A stretch of 59,855 nucleotides of DNA from Bacilli bacterium (GCA_007117695.1 SKFZ01000011.1:1-59855); one strand, 5' to 3'; counted from the stretch's first letter, positions 11,704-21,804 are shown. A program made the numbers and translations. Notes: generated by a model from the letters alone, not told the origin.

Positions 11704-12390
11704 TTATTTGTCAAAGGTTACTTTGATTCCTGGACCCATAGTTGATGAAATATATGCGCTTTTTATGTACTCGCCTTTAGCAGTACTTGGTTTAGATTTT
11801 ATAATCATATCAACAAATGAATTTAAATTTTCAACTAATTTAGATTCATCGAATGAAACTTTACCAATAATAACATGAACATTTCCATAATTATCAGTTC
11901 TGTATTCAACGCGTCCTTTTTTAATGTCATTAACTGCTTTTTCAACATCAGTTGTAACAGTTCCAGTTTTAGGGTTTGGCATTAATCCTTTCGGGCCTAA
12001 TACTTTACCTATCTTACCTAACAACGGCATCATATCTGGTGTTGCAACGATAACATCGAAGTCAAACCAATTTTCAGATGATATTTTTTCGATCATATCA
12101 GCATCACCAACATAGTCAGCACCTGCTGCTTCTGCTGCTTTAGCTTGTTCTCCTTTTGCTAAAACTAAAACTTTTTTAGTTTTACCAGTACCATGAGGTA
12201 ACACTATCGCTCCTCTTAATTGTTGATCAGCTTTTTTAACATCAAGATTAAGTCTAACAACAAATTCAACTGATTCATCAAACTTAGCACTAGAAAGTTC
12301 TTTAACTAACTTTAATGCTTCTTCTTTTGAATAAACTTTTTTCTTATCAAACTTTTCTAACATTTCAACATTTCTTTTTGTCTTTTTCAT
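11704..12390 (-). CDS. rplA: 50S ribosomal protein L1
   Basis: [29 protein letters not shown]...; start at internal Met after RBS. Confidence 0.97.
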   Translation of the reverse strand: MKKTKRNVEMLEKFDKKKVYSKEEALKLVKELSSAKFDESVEFVVRLNLDVKKADQQLRGAIVLPHGTGKTKKVLVLAKGEQAKAAEAAGADYVGDADMIEKISSENWFDFDVIVATPDMMPLLGKIGKVLGPKGLMPNPKTGTVTTDVEKAVNDIKKGRVEYRTDNYGNVHVIIGKVSFDESKLVENLNSFVDMIIKSKPSTAKGEYIKSAYISSTMGPGIKVTFDK

Positions 12391-12458
12391 AATTTCCTCC
12401 TTATGTGGTATATGCGGATTTTCCTCCCACATAGGCATAACCTATATGTGTATTATAA

Positions 12459-13073
12459 TTAATTTTCTTCTTTTGTTTCTTCTGAATCTTCATTAGTTTC
12501 TGAATCTTCTTCAGATTGTTCAGTAACTTCTGGTTCAGAAATGTTTTGAGCTTCTTCTTCCATTTTTTCAAGCTCAGCTTCTCTTTTAGCAAGTTCAAGT
12601 TCTTGTTGTTTAGCTTCTTCACCTTGCTCTGCAAGTTCTGCATCATTAACACCTTTAATAGCAACACCCATATTTCTAGCTGTTCCTTCGATTTCTTTTT
12701 TAGCTGCCTCTAAATCATAAGAATTTAAATCTTGTAACTTAATTTCTGCTATTTCCTCTAAATCTTTTACTGTTAAAGTTGCAACAACCTCATTTGCACC
12801 TTTTGATGAAGCCTTATCAATTTTTGCATATTTTTTAATTAAAAATGCTGCTGGTGGAGTTTTAACTACAAAATCAAAACTACGATCTTCATAAATCGAA
12901 ATTTCAACTGGCAGAGTATCCCCCATCTTTTCTTTAGTTTCATCATTAAATCTTGAACAAAACTCTCCTAAATTTATACCTGTAGGTCCTAAAATTGTAC
13001 CAACTGGTGGGGCTGCTGTTGCTTGCCCTGCTTTAATTTGAAGTTTTACTTTTTTACTAACGTTTTTTGCCAC
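12459..13073 (-). CDS. rplK: 50S ribosomal protein L11 with long acidic C-terminal extension
   Basis: Canonical L11 core ending GTARNMGV, followed by about 60 extra acidic residues. Confidence 0.97.
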   Translation of the reverse strand: MAKNVSKKVKLQIKAGQATAAPPVGTILGPTGINLGEFCSRFNDETKEKMGDTLPVEISIYEDRSFDFVVKTPPAAFLIKKYAKIDKASSKGANEVVATLTVKDLEEIAEIKLQDLNSYDLEAAKKEIEGTARNMGVAIKGVNDAELAEQGEEAKQQELELAKREAELEKMEEEAQNISEPEVTEQSEEDSETNEDSEETKEEN

Positions 13074-13084
13074 GAAAACACCTC

Positions 13085-13146
13085 CTAAATTTAATTTTTT
13101 CGCGTGTGGTCCTAATAGCTTTTAATCCGCGCCTCCCACTTTTTTC
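13085..13146 (-). promoter_or_regulatory. Candidate rplK-rplA leader (r-protein binding site)
   Basis: Minus strand GTGGGAGGCGCGGATTAAAAGCTATTAGGACCACACGCG upstream of rplK; GTGGGAGG...ACCAC arrangement. Confidence 0.45.
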
Positions 13147-13202
13147 TATATCAAACAATAATATAGCCACTTAATAATAACATATCTTTTTTGAAAAAAC
13201 AA

Positions 13203-13736
13203 CTAAACTTTTTCAATTTCAGTAATATCAACATCAACAGTAGTAACTTGTCCAAATAGATCTACATCTATTTCCAATTTACTGTTTTCTTTATCTACTT
13301 TTTTAACAGTTCCAACCATGTCTTTAAATGGTCCATCAATAATCCTAACTTTATCTTCTACATTAAGATTACCGCCAATTTCTACTCTTCTCATTCCCAT
13401 AGAGTTAAGTATTTTATCCACTTCTTGCGGAGTTAATGGAAAAGGTTTAGCACCTTTACCAGAAGATCCTAAAAGGCCTGTTACACCAGGAGTATTTCTA
13501 ACTTTAAACCATACATCATCAGTTAAAATCATTTCTATTAAAATATACCCTGGAAACATTTTTTTCTTTTTCTCTTTTACTTCTCCATTTTTATTTTCTA
13601 CTTCTGTTTGTTCTGGAACAACTACTCTAAATATATGGTCCTCAAGTCCATATGACTTAATTATCATTTCTAGTTTTTCTTTAACCTTATTCTCATGCCC
13701 AGAATAAGTATTAACTACATACCATTCTTTTTGCAT
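13203..13736 (-). CDS. nusG: Transcription termination/antitermination protein NusG
   Basis: 177 aa; NTYSGHENKVKE...FPGYILIEM...DGPFKDMVGTVKKVD. Confidence 0.98.
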   Translation of the reverse strand: MQKEWYVVNTYSGHENKVKEKLEMIIKSYGLEDHIFRVVVPEQTEVENKNGEVKEKKKKMFPGYILIEMILTDDVWFKVRNTPGVTGLLGSSGKGAKPFPLTPQEVDKILNSMGMRRVEIGGNLNVEDKVRIIDGPFKDMVGTVKKVDKENSKLEIDVDLFGQVTTVDVDITEIEKV

Positions 13737-13915
13737 TAGTTAACCACCTGTTTTAAAAAGGCTATAATTACATCTAGTGCTAGAAAATAAACTGAAAATA
13801 ACATAATCAAACCAATTACTGCAATAGAGTATTTTGCCATAGTTTTTTTTGTTGGGAAACTTACTTTTGACATTTCTTTTCTTACTTCTTTTAAAAAGTC
13901 TTTGATTTTCTTCAT
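13736..13915 (-). CDS. secE: Preprotein translocase subunit SecE (59 aa, below ORF-track cutoff)
   Basis: MKKIKDFLKEVRKEMSKVSFPTKKTMAKYSIAVIGLIMLFSVYFLALDVIIAFLKQVVN; TAATG overlap with nusG. Confidence 0.95.
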   Translation of the reverse strand: MKKIKDFLKEVRKEMSKVSFPTKKTMAKYSIAVIGLIMLFSVYFLALDVIIAFLKQVVN

Positions 13916-13956
13916 TCTTTCACCTACTTATAAAATTTGTGTTTTTTTCAAAATAA

Positions 13957-14004
13957 AAAACACTTTCGTGCATGTCTACATAAATAGTAGCACGACTGTG
14001 TCTT
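13957..14004 (-). terminator. Terminator hairpin downstream of the YihY-family gene
   Basis: Minus strand ACACAGTCGTGC...GCACGAAAGTGTTTTTTATTTT. Confidence 0.65.
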
Positions 14005-14015
14005 AAAGTCAATAT

Positions 14016-14870
14016 TTAAAACTTAATATGTGATAATTCTTCTTCTTTAGACCTTTTATAACTAGAAGCATTAATAGCAATACCAAAAACTAATATGTAA
14101 GCTAGTATATAGACCCAAATCATTAATACTATGATGTTTGATAAACTTCCGTAAAACAAACCATAATTTGCAAAGTTACTAACGTATGATGAATAAAGAC
14201 CTGTTACAACACTCCAGCAAACAGTTGTGAAAATTGCTCCTTTATTAACATGCTTGCTTGGAATAGGATAATCTGGAGCAATTGTATATATTATTTTTAT
14301 TATAATGAATATAAATAACAATGATACTGGCCATTGGAATAAAATGAATAACAAGTAAAGTTCATCACTTATAATAGAAAATAAATTAAAATCTAAAATA
14401 AACTTTAAAATCATCGAACCAAATGCAACAACAAAAACTATAAATGAAAACAATGACACTAAAAGAACGGTCATAAAAATTGCCTTTGTTCTTCTTTTGA
14501 TTAAATTTTTCCCTTCCAATTCATACATCGCATTTGAAGCAACTATAATAGAATGCGGTCCATTGGATGCAACGAAAAATCCCATTATCATAAAAAATAT
14601 TATATTTAAGTTAATCCTTGGTGTTCTAAAGTTTTCCACTAATAAAAGCCTAACTTCTTCTGGAACAGTATCTCCTACTAAACTTGCTATCGCATCTAAA
14701 TTAATTGGGACAATGGTCAGCAAAAAACCTAGTAATGTTATGGTTGGTATTAATGATAAAAAAAGGAAATAAGCAAGTTGACCTGGCAATATTTTCATTT
14801 CCCTTTTTTTAGATATTTTTTTAATTTTTTGAAAGATATCTTTAATTCTTTCTAAATCAATTTTTTTCAT
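14016..14870 (-). CDS. YihY/virulence factor BrkB family membrane protein
   Basis: 284 aa multi-TM; LPGQLAYFLFLSLIPTITLLG. Confidence 0.9.
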   Translation of the reverse strand: MKKIDLERIKDIFQKIKKISKKREMKILPGQLAYFLFLSLIPTITLLGFLLTIVPINLDAIASLVGDTVPEEVRLLLVENFRTPRINLNIIFFMIMGFFVASNGPHSIIVASNAMYELEGKNLIKRRTKAIFMTVLLVSLFSFIVFVVAFGSMILKFILDFNLFSIISDELYLLFILFQWPVSLLFIFIIIKIIYTIAPDYPIPSKHVNKGAIFTTVCWSVVTGLYSSYVSNFANYGLFYGSLSNIIVLMIWVYILAYILVFGIAINASSYKRSKEEELSHIKF

Positions 14871-14879
14871 AAATACCTC

Positions 14880-16955
14880 TTAATTATTTAATTCTTCTTT
14901 TTCCTTTTTCATATCAAGTGTAGCTTCATTTATAGCATCATCAATAGTTTTTATACCATTTTCAATCATACTATAACCTACTGCAGCACCAAAGTTATGA
15001 GAAATATTTTTTAACTCTTTTTGAATTTTCTTAACATATGATGATACTTGCTTATCTTCATGGCCTACCATGTAAACTAAAAATTCATTTCCATCTGTTC
15101 TTACAATTTCACTATTTTCCACTTGCGTTGTAATTAAAACATTCGCCGCCTCTTTAATGATTTTATCACCTTCTTGATGACCATAATTATCATTAACATA
15201 AGCCAAGTTATTTAAATCTATTATCACAATCGACTGTGGATAAACTTCTGACTCATCCCATGCTTCAACATTTTCAGATAAGTAATTTCTATTTTTAAGT
15301 GATGTCAACATATCAATATACTTTAACTTATCCCCTTTATTAATAGTCTTTTTCTTAGAACTACTCATTTCTCTTATTTTAGCATTTATAAAATAACCAA
15401 TAATTGAAAGGAGCAATAAATATCCTAAATAATTAAAAACTACGACTACATAATTTGGTGTTTCTATTGCAATTAAATCTGACATAACCCCTGATTTGTA
15501 GCTATTAATATTTGTTCCATCTACATAAAATGATAAAAATTCATTAAAAACTTCATTATCACTAATATCTCTAAAAACATAATTATTATTAGAACTAGAA
15601 CTTCCGACATATAATACGTCATATAAATTTAATTCGTTTTTATTTAAGTAATTAAAAGTATTATAATCTAAGGCTAAAACACTTTCACTATCTAAGTTAG
15701 AAAGCAGATCAGATACAGTATCAAAACTAGTAACTGAAATATCTGAATTATTTAAATATTCATAAACACTTGTATCAGAAATAGAAAGCACTTCATGTCC
15801 ATTTAACGAATTAATATTACTAATCGTATAATCATTTGAAATCTCGCTTACTAAAACAAATTTATCCTCAAACAACTTTGAAGATCTAACCACATCTAAA
15901 TTATAATCCACTTCTTTCAAATTATCATAATAAAAATCTATTTCGTTTGCATTAAATGCATTAATAATTTGTTCATTATTTTCAAAAACTCTAAACTCAA
16001 CTTCAACGTCTGCTAAACTTCTAAAACTGCTTATCAAGTTATAGTGAAAACCTCTATATATTTCAAAAGGCTGAGTCTCAAAATAAAATTGATTTTCTAA
16101 AACACCAATAATATACCTTTTACTTCTAAAATCCGCTCTTTCTTGACTACCGATATCTTTAAATAAAAAGTAGTCACTTGAATAGTTTATGTTAAAAGAG
16201 TTAATGAAGTTTTGACTTCTCCAATTTTCAAAATACTTAGTTATTATATTATTCAAACGATCTTCTTCACCTAAAGTAATAACATAATCTTGGGTCATGT
16301 CATAAATTTTGTATGACACATCTAAATCATCATTAGACACTATTAACTCTAAACTATGGATAAAAGGTAAAATTATTGCATCAACCGTACTTTCCCCTTC
16401 ATCATCTTCATCTTCAAAACCACTATAAGCTTCTAACATTTCGTCTATTGTACCATAAGCACTAAAACTAATATTGCTTGCCCCTTTAAAGCTATCGTTA
16501 GCTTTAGACAAGTAATCATCTAAAACAGCAATTTCAATATCTTCTATTTCTTTAACATTATTAAAACTCCCTAAATTAGATAATAATACAAAGTGATCTT
16601 GATAAACTAATATATCATCATCACTTTTGTTGTTAACAACTTTAAATGAGTAGTCACTTTGAATATTTATTGATGACCTATGAGATGACTTGTTAAAATT
16701 TAGTGTCACTTCCTCTTCTAAATCGTTGAAAAAATCAAACATAACACCCTGGCCATCTCTACTAAATACTGGAACATTGTTTAAAATTCCAAAATCAAAA
16801 ACACGACTTCTATTACTTTCTACCCACTGTCTTTCAACAAGAGTTAAACTGGTATCAGAGTCTTCTCTAAACATAATTGTATATATAGCCAGTGCTGCTA
16901 GTATTAAAAATGCAATACTGGATATAATTATTATTTTTTTATTTTTTTTCTTCAT
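14880..16955 (-). CDS. Membrane receptor: extracellular solute-binding (SBP_bac_3-like) region + degenerate GGDEF domain
   Basis: TM at N-terminus and about residue 500; C-term DMLTSLKNRNYL...NDNYGHQEGDKIIKEA...RTDGNEFLVYM. Confidence 0.8.
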   Translation of the reverse strand: MKKKNKKIIIISSIAFLILAALAIYTIMFREDSDTSLTLVERQWVESNRSRVFDFGILNNVPVFSRDGQGVMFDFFNDLEEEVTLNFNKSSHRSSINIQSDYSFKVVNNKSDDDILVYQDHFVLLSNLGSFNNVKEIEDIEIAVLDDYLSKANDSFKGASNISFSAYGTIDEMLEAYSGFEDEDDEGESTVDAIILPFIHSLELIVSNDDLDVSYKIYDMTQDYVITLGEEDRLNNIITKYFENWRSQNFINSFNINYSSDYFLFKDIGSQERADFRSKRYIIGVLENQFYFETQPFEIYRGFHYNLISSFRSLADVEVEFRVFENNEQIINAFNANEIDFYYDNLKEVDYNLDVVRSSKLFEDKFVLVSEISNDYTISNINSLNGHEVLSISDTSVYEYLNNSDISVTSFDTVSDLLSNLDSESVLALDYNTFNYLNKNELNLYDVLYVGSSSSNNNYVFRDISDNEVFNEFLSFYVDGTNINSYKSGVMSDLIAIETPNYVVVVFNYLGYLLLLSIIGYFINAKIREMSSSKKKTINKGDKLKYIDMLTSLKNRNYLSENVEAWDESEVYPQSIVIIDLNNLAYVNDNYGHQEGDKIIKEAANVLITTQVENSEIVRTDGNEFLVYMVGHEDKQVSSYVKKIQKELKNISHNFGAAVGYSMIENGIKTIDDAINEATLDMKKEKEELNN

Positions 16956-16965
16956 CTTTTATCAC

Positions 16966-17436
16966 CTATAATTCAATGTTATTAGTCCATATAAACTCAC
17001 TGCCTGTATGGTGCTTATAACCTATTGCTGGAAAATTTTCGTTTTCAGCATCCTCACTTTTTAAAAATAATTGTATATCATAAAAATTTAAAACTTCTTC
17101 GTCTTCAGCAAAGAATTCTAATAATTCATCTGCAAATAAAACTGCATCAGAAATGATTGTTTCGTCTGAAAATGAAACTGTAATATTTATAATTCTTCCA
17201 TAAATATTAGTATTAAAAGAAAGTATTTCTTCTTTTTCTAAAACTTCCTCTTTAAAATCGTCTAAATAAGTAGTGTCAATCCTAACATTTTCTATGCCGT
17301 CTAACCTACTTCCGTATCTACTTTGATTATTAGTATGATATATAAATACAAAGAAGACAAACAACACTATTGATAATAATATTAAGAATAGTGCAAGCAA
17401 TATCATTTGTAATTTATATTTTTTAATAAAATTCAT
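16966..17436 (-). CDS. Hypothetical single-pass membrane protein
   Basis: N-terminal TM helix; operon-like spacing with the GGDEF gene. Confidence 0.6.
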   Translation of the reverse strand: MNFIKKYKLQMILLALFLILLSIVLFVFFVFIYHTNNQSRYGSRLDGIENVRIDTTYLDDFKEEVLEKEEILSFNTNIYGRIINITVSFSDETIISDAVLFADELLEFFAEDEEVLNFYDIQLFLKSEDAENENFPAIGYKHHTGSEFIWTNNIEL

Positions 17437-17486
17437 AATTCACCTCGACGTTTAAGATTATACTATATTAGTTTTTTTTTATCAAA

Positions 17487-18899
17487 TTATTGTTTTTTTA
17501 ACTCTTGACTCAACAATTTACTAGCAAGTCCAGGATTAACTTGCCCCTTAGTTTCTTTCATTACTTGTCCCATTAAATATTTAAAAGCTTTATCCTTACC
17601 ATCTTTATAATCTTTAATAGCACCTTCATTTTTGTTTAAAACTTCTTTTATTATTTTTAAAACCGAATCTTCATCGCTGATTTGCTTAATAGATAAGTCA
17701 TCCATAATTTTATTTATATCATCTACTTTTTCTAAAAAAACAGGAATAATATCTTTTACATGTTTCGAAGAAATAGTATTATTATCTACTAATTCAACTA
17801 TCTTCTCAAACCTTGATATATCAAAATTAGTTTTTTCTAAAGAAATACTTTTTTCATTTAAATAGCCTGAAACATCACCTGTTAAAATATTGCTTGCTTT
17901 AACAAAATTAACACAATCACCTAAATTTAACATTACAAATGCAAGCTCCTTATTTAATAAGAGTGCTTCAATGTTTTTAGGGTTAATACCCTTTTTGGAA
18001 AATAAAGTTTTCATTTCCTTCGGTAACATAGGCATTTTTTCTTTGATTTTATCGATCTCTTCATCTGTAATATGAACAAAAGGAATATCTGGTTCTGGAA
18101 AATACCTATAATCGTTATTTTTTTCTTTAACTCTCATAGAAATAGTTTTTTTGTTAACATCATCAAATCTTCTAGTTTCTTCTATAACAGTTCCATTGCT
18201 TTCTAAAATCTCTTGTTGTCTTTTTATTTCATATGATATAGCATTACCTACATTAGTAATAGACCCAATATTTTTTACTTCTACCTTGTTACCTAAAACT
18301 TCATCCTTGCTCAAAGAAACATTAGCATCACACCTTAGACTACCTTCTTCCATTTTAACGTCAGATATCCCAAGGTATAACAATATATTTCTTAATTCTT
18401 TTACATATTGCATCGCTTCTTTTTCACTTTTGATATCTGGCTTAGTAACAATTTCTACTAAAGGACATCCAGCTCTATTAAAATTTAAATAAGTAGAATC
18501 TCCCACATGCTTACTTTTAGCTGTGTCTTCCTCAATATGAATTCTCTCAATTCTTATTTTTTTTGTTTCACCAGAAACTTCAATTTCAACATAACCATCG
18601 AACCCTATTGGAGTTTTATTTTGGGTTATTTGATACCCTTTAGGAAGGTCTGGATAAAAATAATTTTTTCTATCAAAATGCATGACCTTATTTATATTAC
18701 AATTTAATGCAAGCGCTGCTGCTAGGGCCATATCAATAACATCTTTATTAAGTTTAGGTAATGTACCGGGCATTCCTAAGTCTCTTTCATTAACGAAAAT
18801 GTTTGGTGTATCACTATATGAATTTTTACTGTTTGAAAAAACTTTCAAATCACTAGTTAAAAAAGCATGAACTTCTATTCCAATAGTTGCTTTATACAT
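17487..18899 (-). CDS. gatB: Asp-tRNA(Asn)/Glu-tRNA(Gln) amidotransferase subunit B
   Basis: MYKATIGIEVHAFL...FDRKNYFYPDLPKGYQITQ; C-terminal YqeY-like region. Confidence 0.97.
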   Translation of the reverse strand: MYKATIGIEVHAFLTSDLKVFSNSKNSYSDTPNIFVNERDLGMPGTLPKLNKDVIDMALAAALALNCNINKVMHFDRKNYFYPDLPKGYQITQNKTPIGFDGYVEIEVSGETKKIRIERIHIEEDTAKSKHVGDSTYLNFNRAGCPLVEIVTKPDIKSEKEAMQYVKELRNILLYLGISDVKMEEGSLRCDANVSLSKDEVLGNKVEVKNIGSITNVGNAISYEIKRQQEILESNGTVIEETRRFDDVNKKTISMRVKEKNNDYRYFPEPDIPFVHITDEEIDKIKEKMPMLPKEMKTLFSKKGINPKNIEALLLNKELAFVMLNLGDCVNFVKASNILTGDVSGYLNEKSISLEKTNFDISRFEKIVELVDNNTISSKHVKDIIPVFLEKVDDINKIMDDLSIKQISDEDSVLKIIKEVLNKNEGAIKDYKDGKDKAFKYLMGQVMKETKGQVNPGLASKLLSQELKKQ

Positions 18900-20343
18900 T
18901 TGAATCACCCGCTAAATTGTTATTAATATTTAACTTTTTCTCAAGTTTATATGCAAAATTATATATAACATCTTCCTTATAACTGTTTGATATAATATGA
19001 AGTCCTACAGGAAGCTTTTCATCGTTAAAACCTACCGGCATTGACATGGCTGGAAGGCCGGCCATATTAGCTGGTATAGTTAGCAAGTCATCTGTAAAAC
19101 TAGTCAAATAATCTTTTTCATCACTATTTAAATCGTAAGCAACATTAGTGGAAGTAGGTCCTATAATTAAGTCATATTTTGATAAAACATTTTTTAAGCT
19201 TTTAGTTAATTCGCTTCTTACTTTAAGAGCTTTATCATAATATATGTGAGCATTCTTACCGCTCAAAACATATGAACCTATCATTAACCTTCTTTTTACT
19301 TCAACACCAAAACCTTCAGTTCTTGTATTTTTGTAAAGTTCATCTAAATTTTCAAATTTCTCTGAAATATAACCGTATCTTATACCATCAAATCTTGCTA
19401 AATTACTACTCGCCTCTGCTAAAGCAATAGTTTGATATAGGCACACTGAATAATCAAGATGTTTAACATCGACATAATCTACTTTTATCCCCATATTTTT
19501 CACAACATCGATTGTTTTTAAAATAATATTTTTAACTTCAACATCAACTTGCTCAGATAAATAAAAATTAGGCACGGCAACACTCATGTTTGAAACATCT
19601 TTGTCTATATTACTAATGAAGTCAGTAGGCAAATCAAAACTAGTCATGTCATTATCATCCTTACCAGAAATAGCACTTAAAATTAATGCATTATCATAAA
19701 CATTTTTGCTTATAGTTCCAATTTGATCTAAACTAGATGCAAAAGATATCAAACCATATCTTGAAACCCTTCCATAAGTAGGTTTCATACCAACTACACC
19801 ACAAAATGAAGAGGGTTGCCTAACTGATCCACCCGTGTCTGAGCCTAATGATAAAACCACTTCACTAGCCGAAACAGTCGCCGCACTTCCACTACTACTT
19901 CCACCTGGAACTTTATTTTTATTCCATGGGTTTAAAACACTTTTATAGTAACTTGTTTCACCTGTTGAGCCCATTGCAAATTCATCCATATTAGTTTTAC
20001 CAACAATTATCATGTTTTTTTCATTAATCATTTTGACAACTGTTGCATCATAAGTTGGAATAAAATTTTCTAACATTTTTGATGCTGCAGTAGTTTTCAA
20101 ATCTTTTGTAATAATATTGTCTTTTAAAGCAATAGGTATTCCAAATAATAAGTTATCTACTTCTTTATCTTCAATTTCTTTCGCTTTTTTTAAAGCTTGT
20201 TCTTTATTCAATGTAATATACGTATTTAAATTGTTTTTTTCAATCTTAAAAAAAGCCTCATTAACTAAATCTATCGGCTTAATTTTTTTGCTTTTTAAAA
20301 GCTCATTAATCGCTCTTATATCTAAATCTAAATAATTAGTCAT
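18892..20343 (-). CDS. gatA: Asp/Glu-tRNA amidotransferase subunit A
   Basis: Amidase signature GGSSSGSAATV...GSDTGGSVRQPSSFCGVVGMKPTYGRVSR. Confidence 0.98.
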   Translation of the reverse strand: MTNYLDLDIRAINELLKSKKIKPIDLVNEAFFKIEKNNLNTYITLNKEQALKKAKEIEDKEVDNLLFGIPIALKDNIITKDLKTTAASKMLENFIPTYDATVVKMINEKNMIIVGKTNMDEFAMGSTGETSYYKSVLNPWNKNKVPGGSSSGSAATVSASEVVLSLGSDTGGSVRQPSSFCGVVGMKPTYGRVSRYGLISFASSLDQIGTISKNVYDNALILSAISGKDDNDMTSFDLPTDFISNIDKDVSNMSVAVPNFYLSEQVDVEVKNIILKTIDVVKNMGIKVDYVDVKHLDYSVCLYQTIALAEASSNLARFDGIRYGYISEKFENLDELYKNTRTEGFGVEVKRRLMIGSYVLSGKNAHIYYDKALKVRSELTKSLKNVLSKYDLIIGPTSTNVAYDLNSDEKDYLTSFTDDLLTIPANMAGLPAMSMPVGFNDEKLPVGLHIISNSYKEDVIYNFAYKLEKKLNINNNLAGDSNV

Positions 20344-20632
20344 TTATTACCTTCACAACCTTTATGTAATCTTCATCCTTAGATGAAGCATTTTTTAAAA
20401 CATTTTTCTTTAACATATTATTTTCTTCGAGTAGTTTTTCATATGTGTTAATGTTTTCACTAGGTGAAACCATTACTCTTGCATCAGCATCTATTTCTAA
20501 TTCAGTAATTTTATCAATCTCACTCATTATACCTGATAATTGTTCCTGATACATTTCTATGTTGCTATCACCAACGTTTAATTTAGCTAAATTAGCAACA
20601 TGCTCTACTTCCTTCTTTGTTAACTTCTCCAT
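20336..20632 (-). CDS. gatC: Asp/Glu-tRNA amidotransferase subunit C
   Basis: 98 aa; EVEHVANLAKLNV; gatCAB order. Confidence 0.95.
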   Translation of the reverse strand: MEKLTKKEVEHVANLAKLNVGDSNIEMYQEQLSGIMSEIDKITELEIDADARVMVSPSENINTYEKLLEENNMLKKNVLKNASSKDEDYIKVVKVIND

Positions 20633-20643
20633 CCAATCACCTC

Positions 20644-20997
20644 TTAGTACTCTATTTCATATTTATGCGAACCATTAACATTAGTTATTATAACTCTTAA
20701 ATCTCCTGGAAATGGCTCGTCAGTTTTTGGGTTTATCAAATCTCTTCTAACATAATTACCTTGAACTAGTTGATCAAAGTAAACCTCATAACTATCACCA
20801 TGAAATCTAGGTAGTTCATTAACATGATCTGCTTCCCAGTTTTTAGTAGAATCAATAATAGTTCTCTTAGCACTTTCATATGCAACTTCATCACTTCTAG
20901 TTATAAACCTATCAACCGTAGGAACCACAATAAGTGCGACTATTCCTAAAATAACTATTACACCTAATAACTCGACTAATGAAAAACCTTTTTTCAT
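20644..20997 (-). CDS. Type IV prepilin-like protein
   Basis: MKKGFSLVELLGVIVILGIVALIVVPTVDRFI (class III-type signal, E+5); 11 nt upstream of gatC. Confidence 0.88.
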   Translation of the reverse strand: MKKGFSLVELLGVIVILGIVALIVVPTVDRFITRSDEVAYESAKRTIIDSTKNWEADHVNELPRFHGDSYEVYFDQLVQGNYVRRDLINPKTDEPFPGDLRVIITNVNGSHKYEIEY

Positions 20998-21043
20998 AAT
21001 ATCACCTATTTTAATTTTATCACTTATAGCAATTAAAGACAAT

Positions 21044-21070
21044 AAAAAAGAAAGGTTACTCACCTTTCTT
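21044..21070 (-). terminator. Terminator after YtxH-domain gene
   Basis: Minus strand AAGAAAGGTGAGTAACCTTTCTTTTTTATT. Confidence 0.8.
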
Positions 21071-21454
21071 ATCTAGCCTTTTTAAAACATCATCTGCTAC
21101 AACAATAGTTTTTTGTAATACTGCTTCTGCTGCTTCTTCTAGCTTAGGTTGACCTTTTTCTTTAGCTGTTTCAACTAATTCTTTCGCCTTTTTTTCTAAT
21201 TCCTTAGATTTTTTCTTTGCTGTTTTTAAAACTTCTTCTTTATCCAAGTTTTCAATTTCTAACTTTAACTCGTCTACTTTTAAAACAAACTCATCTCTTA
21301 AAAGTTCAACATCAACTTCCATAGCCTGCTCTTTTAATTCTTCGATTTTATTCATCAAATCTTTTCTAGTTTCACTACCTTTTTTAGGTGCAAATAAAAC
21401 TCCTAGTGCTGCGCCAATTACTGCCCCAGCTACAAATTTACCTTTTTTCGCCAT
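21056..21454 (-). CDS. YtxH domain-containing protein
   Basis: KFVAGAVIGAALGVLFAPKKGSETRKDL. Confidence 0.9.
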   Translation of the reverse strand: MAKKGKFVAGAVIGAALGVLFAPKKGSETRKDLMNKIEELKEQAMEVDVELLRDEFVLKVDELKLEIENLDKEEVLKTAKKKSKELEKKAKELVETAKEKGQPKLEEAAEAVLQKTIVVADDVLKRLDKKGE

Positions 21455-21804
21455 TATGACTCACTTCCTTTCTTTTTACTTTTTTTGCTCTCTTTTTTTG
21501 AATCTTCTTTTTTCTTTTCACTTTTAGCATCTTTTTTCTCGGCTTTGCTTTTTCTACTAAACATAGATGTTACAAGACCAACAGCAATGTTTACAAACGT
21601 ATCTCCCAAAAATGAAAGTCCATCTGCAGTAGTATCTACTACATCAAAAAGTTTATCTAGTTTCTTACTTTTTCTTGCCACATCATCAACTACAACATCT
21701 ACTTTACTCAAAGTCGATATTAATTTAAATATTAATAAAATTAATGATATTAATACGATGAATAGCAACATGTATAAAACTACTTGATATGGATCTGGTT
21801 GCAT
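21454..21804 (-). CDS. DUF948-like membrane protein
   Basis: Single TM + VVVDDVARKSKKLDKLFDVVDTTADGLSFLGD, paired with YtxH. Confidence 0.75.
   Translation of the reverse strand: MQPDPYQVVLYMLLFIVLISLILLIFKLISTLSKVDVVVDDVARKSKKLDKLFDVVDTTADGLSFLGDTFVNIAVGLVTSMFSRKSKAEKKDAKSEKKKEDSKKESKKSKKKGSES

Noticed and set aside
12401-12667. 88-aa minus ORF overlapping rplK and rplA junction
   Set aside because: Out-of-frame reading of the low-complexity acidic rplK tail (K/L/N rich); not independent.
13318-13707. 129-aa plus-strand ORF antisense to nusG
   Set aside because: Antisense of a conserved gene; no recognisable domain.
14880-16955. Active diguanylate cyclase
   Set aside because: Signature is RTDGNEF, not GGDEF/GGEEF; listed as degenerate instead.
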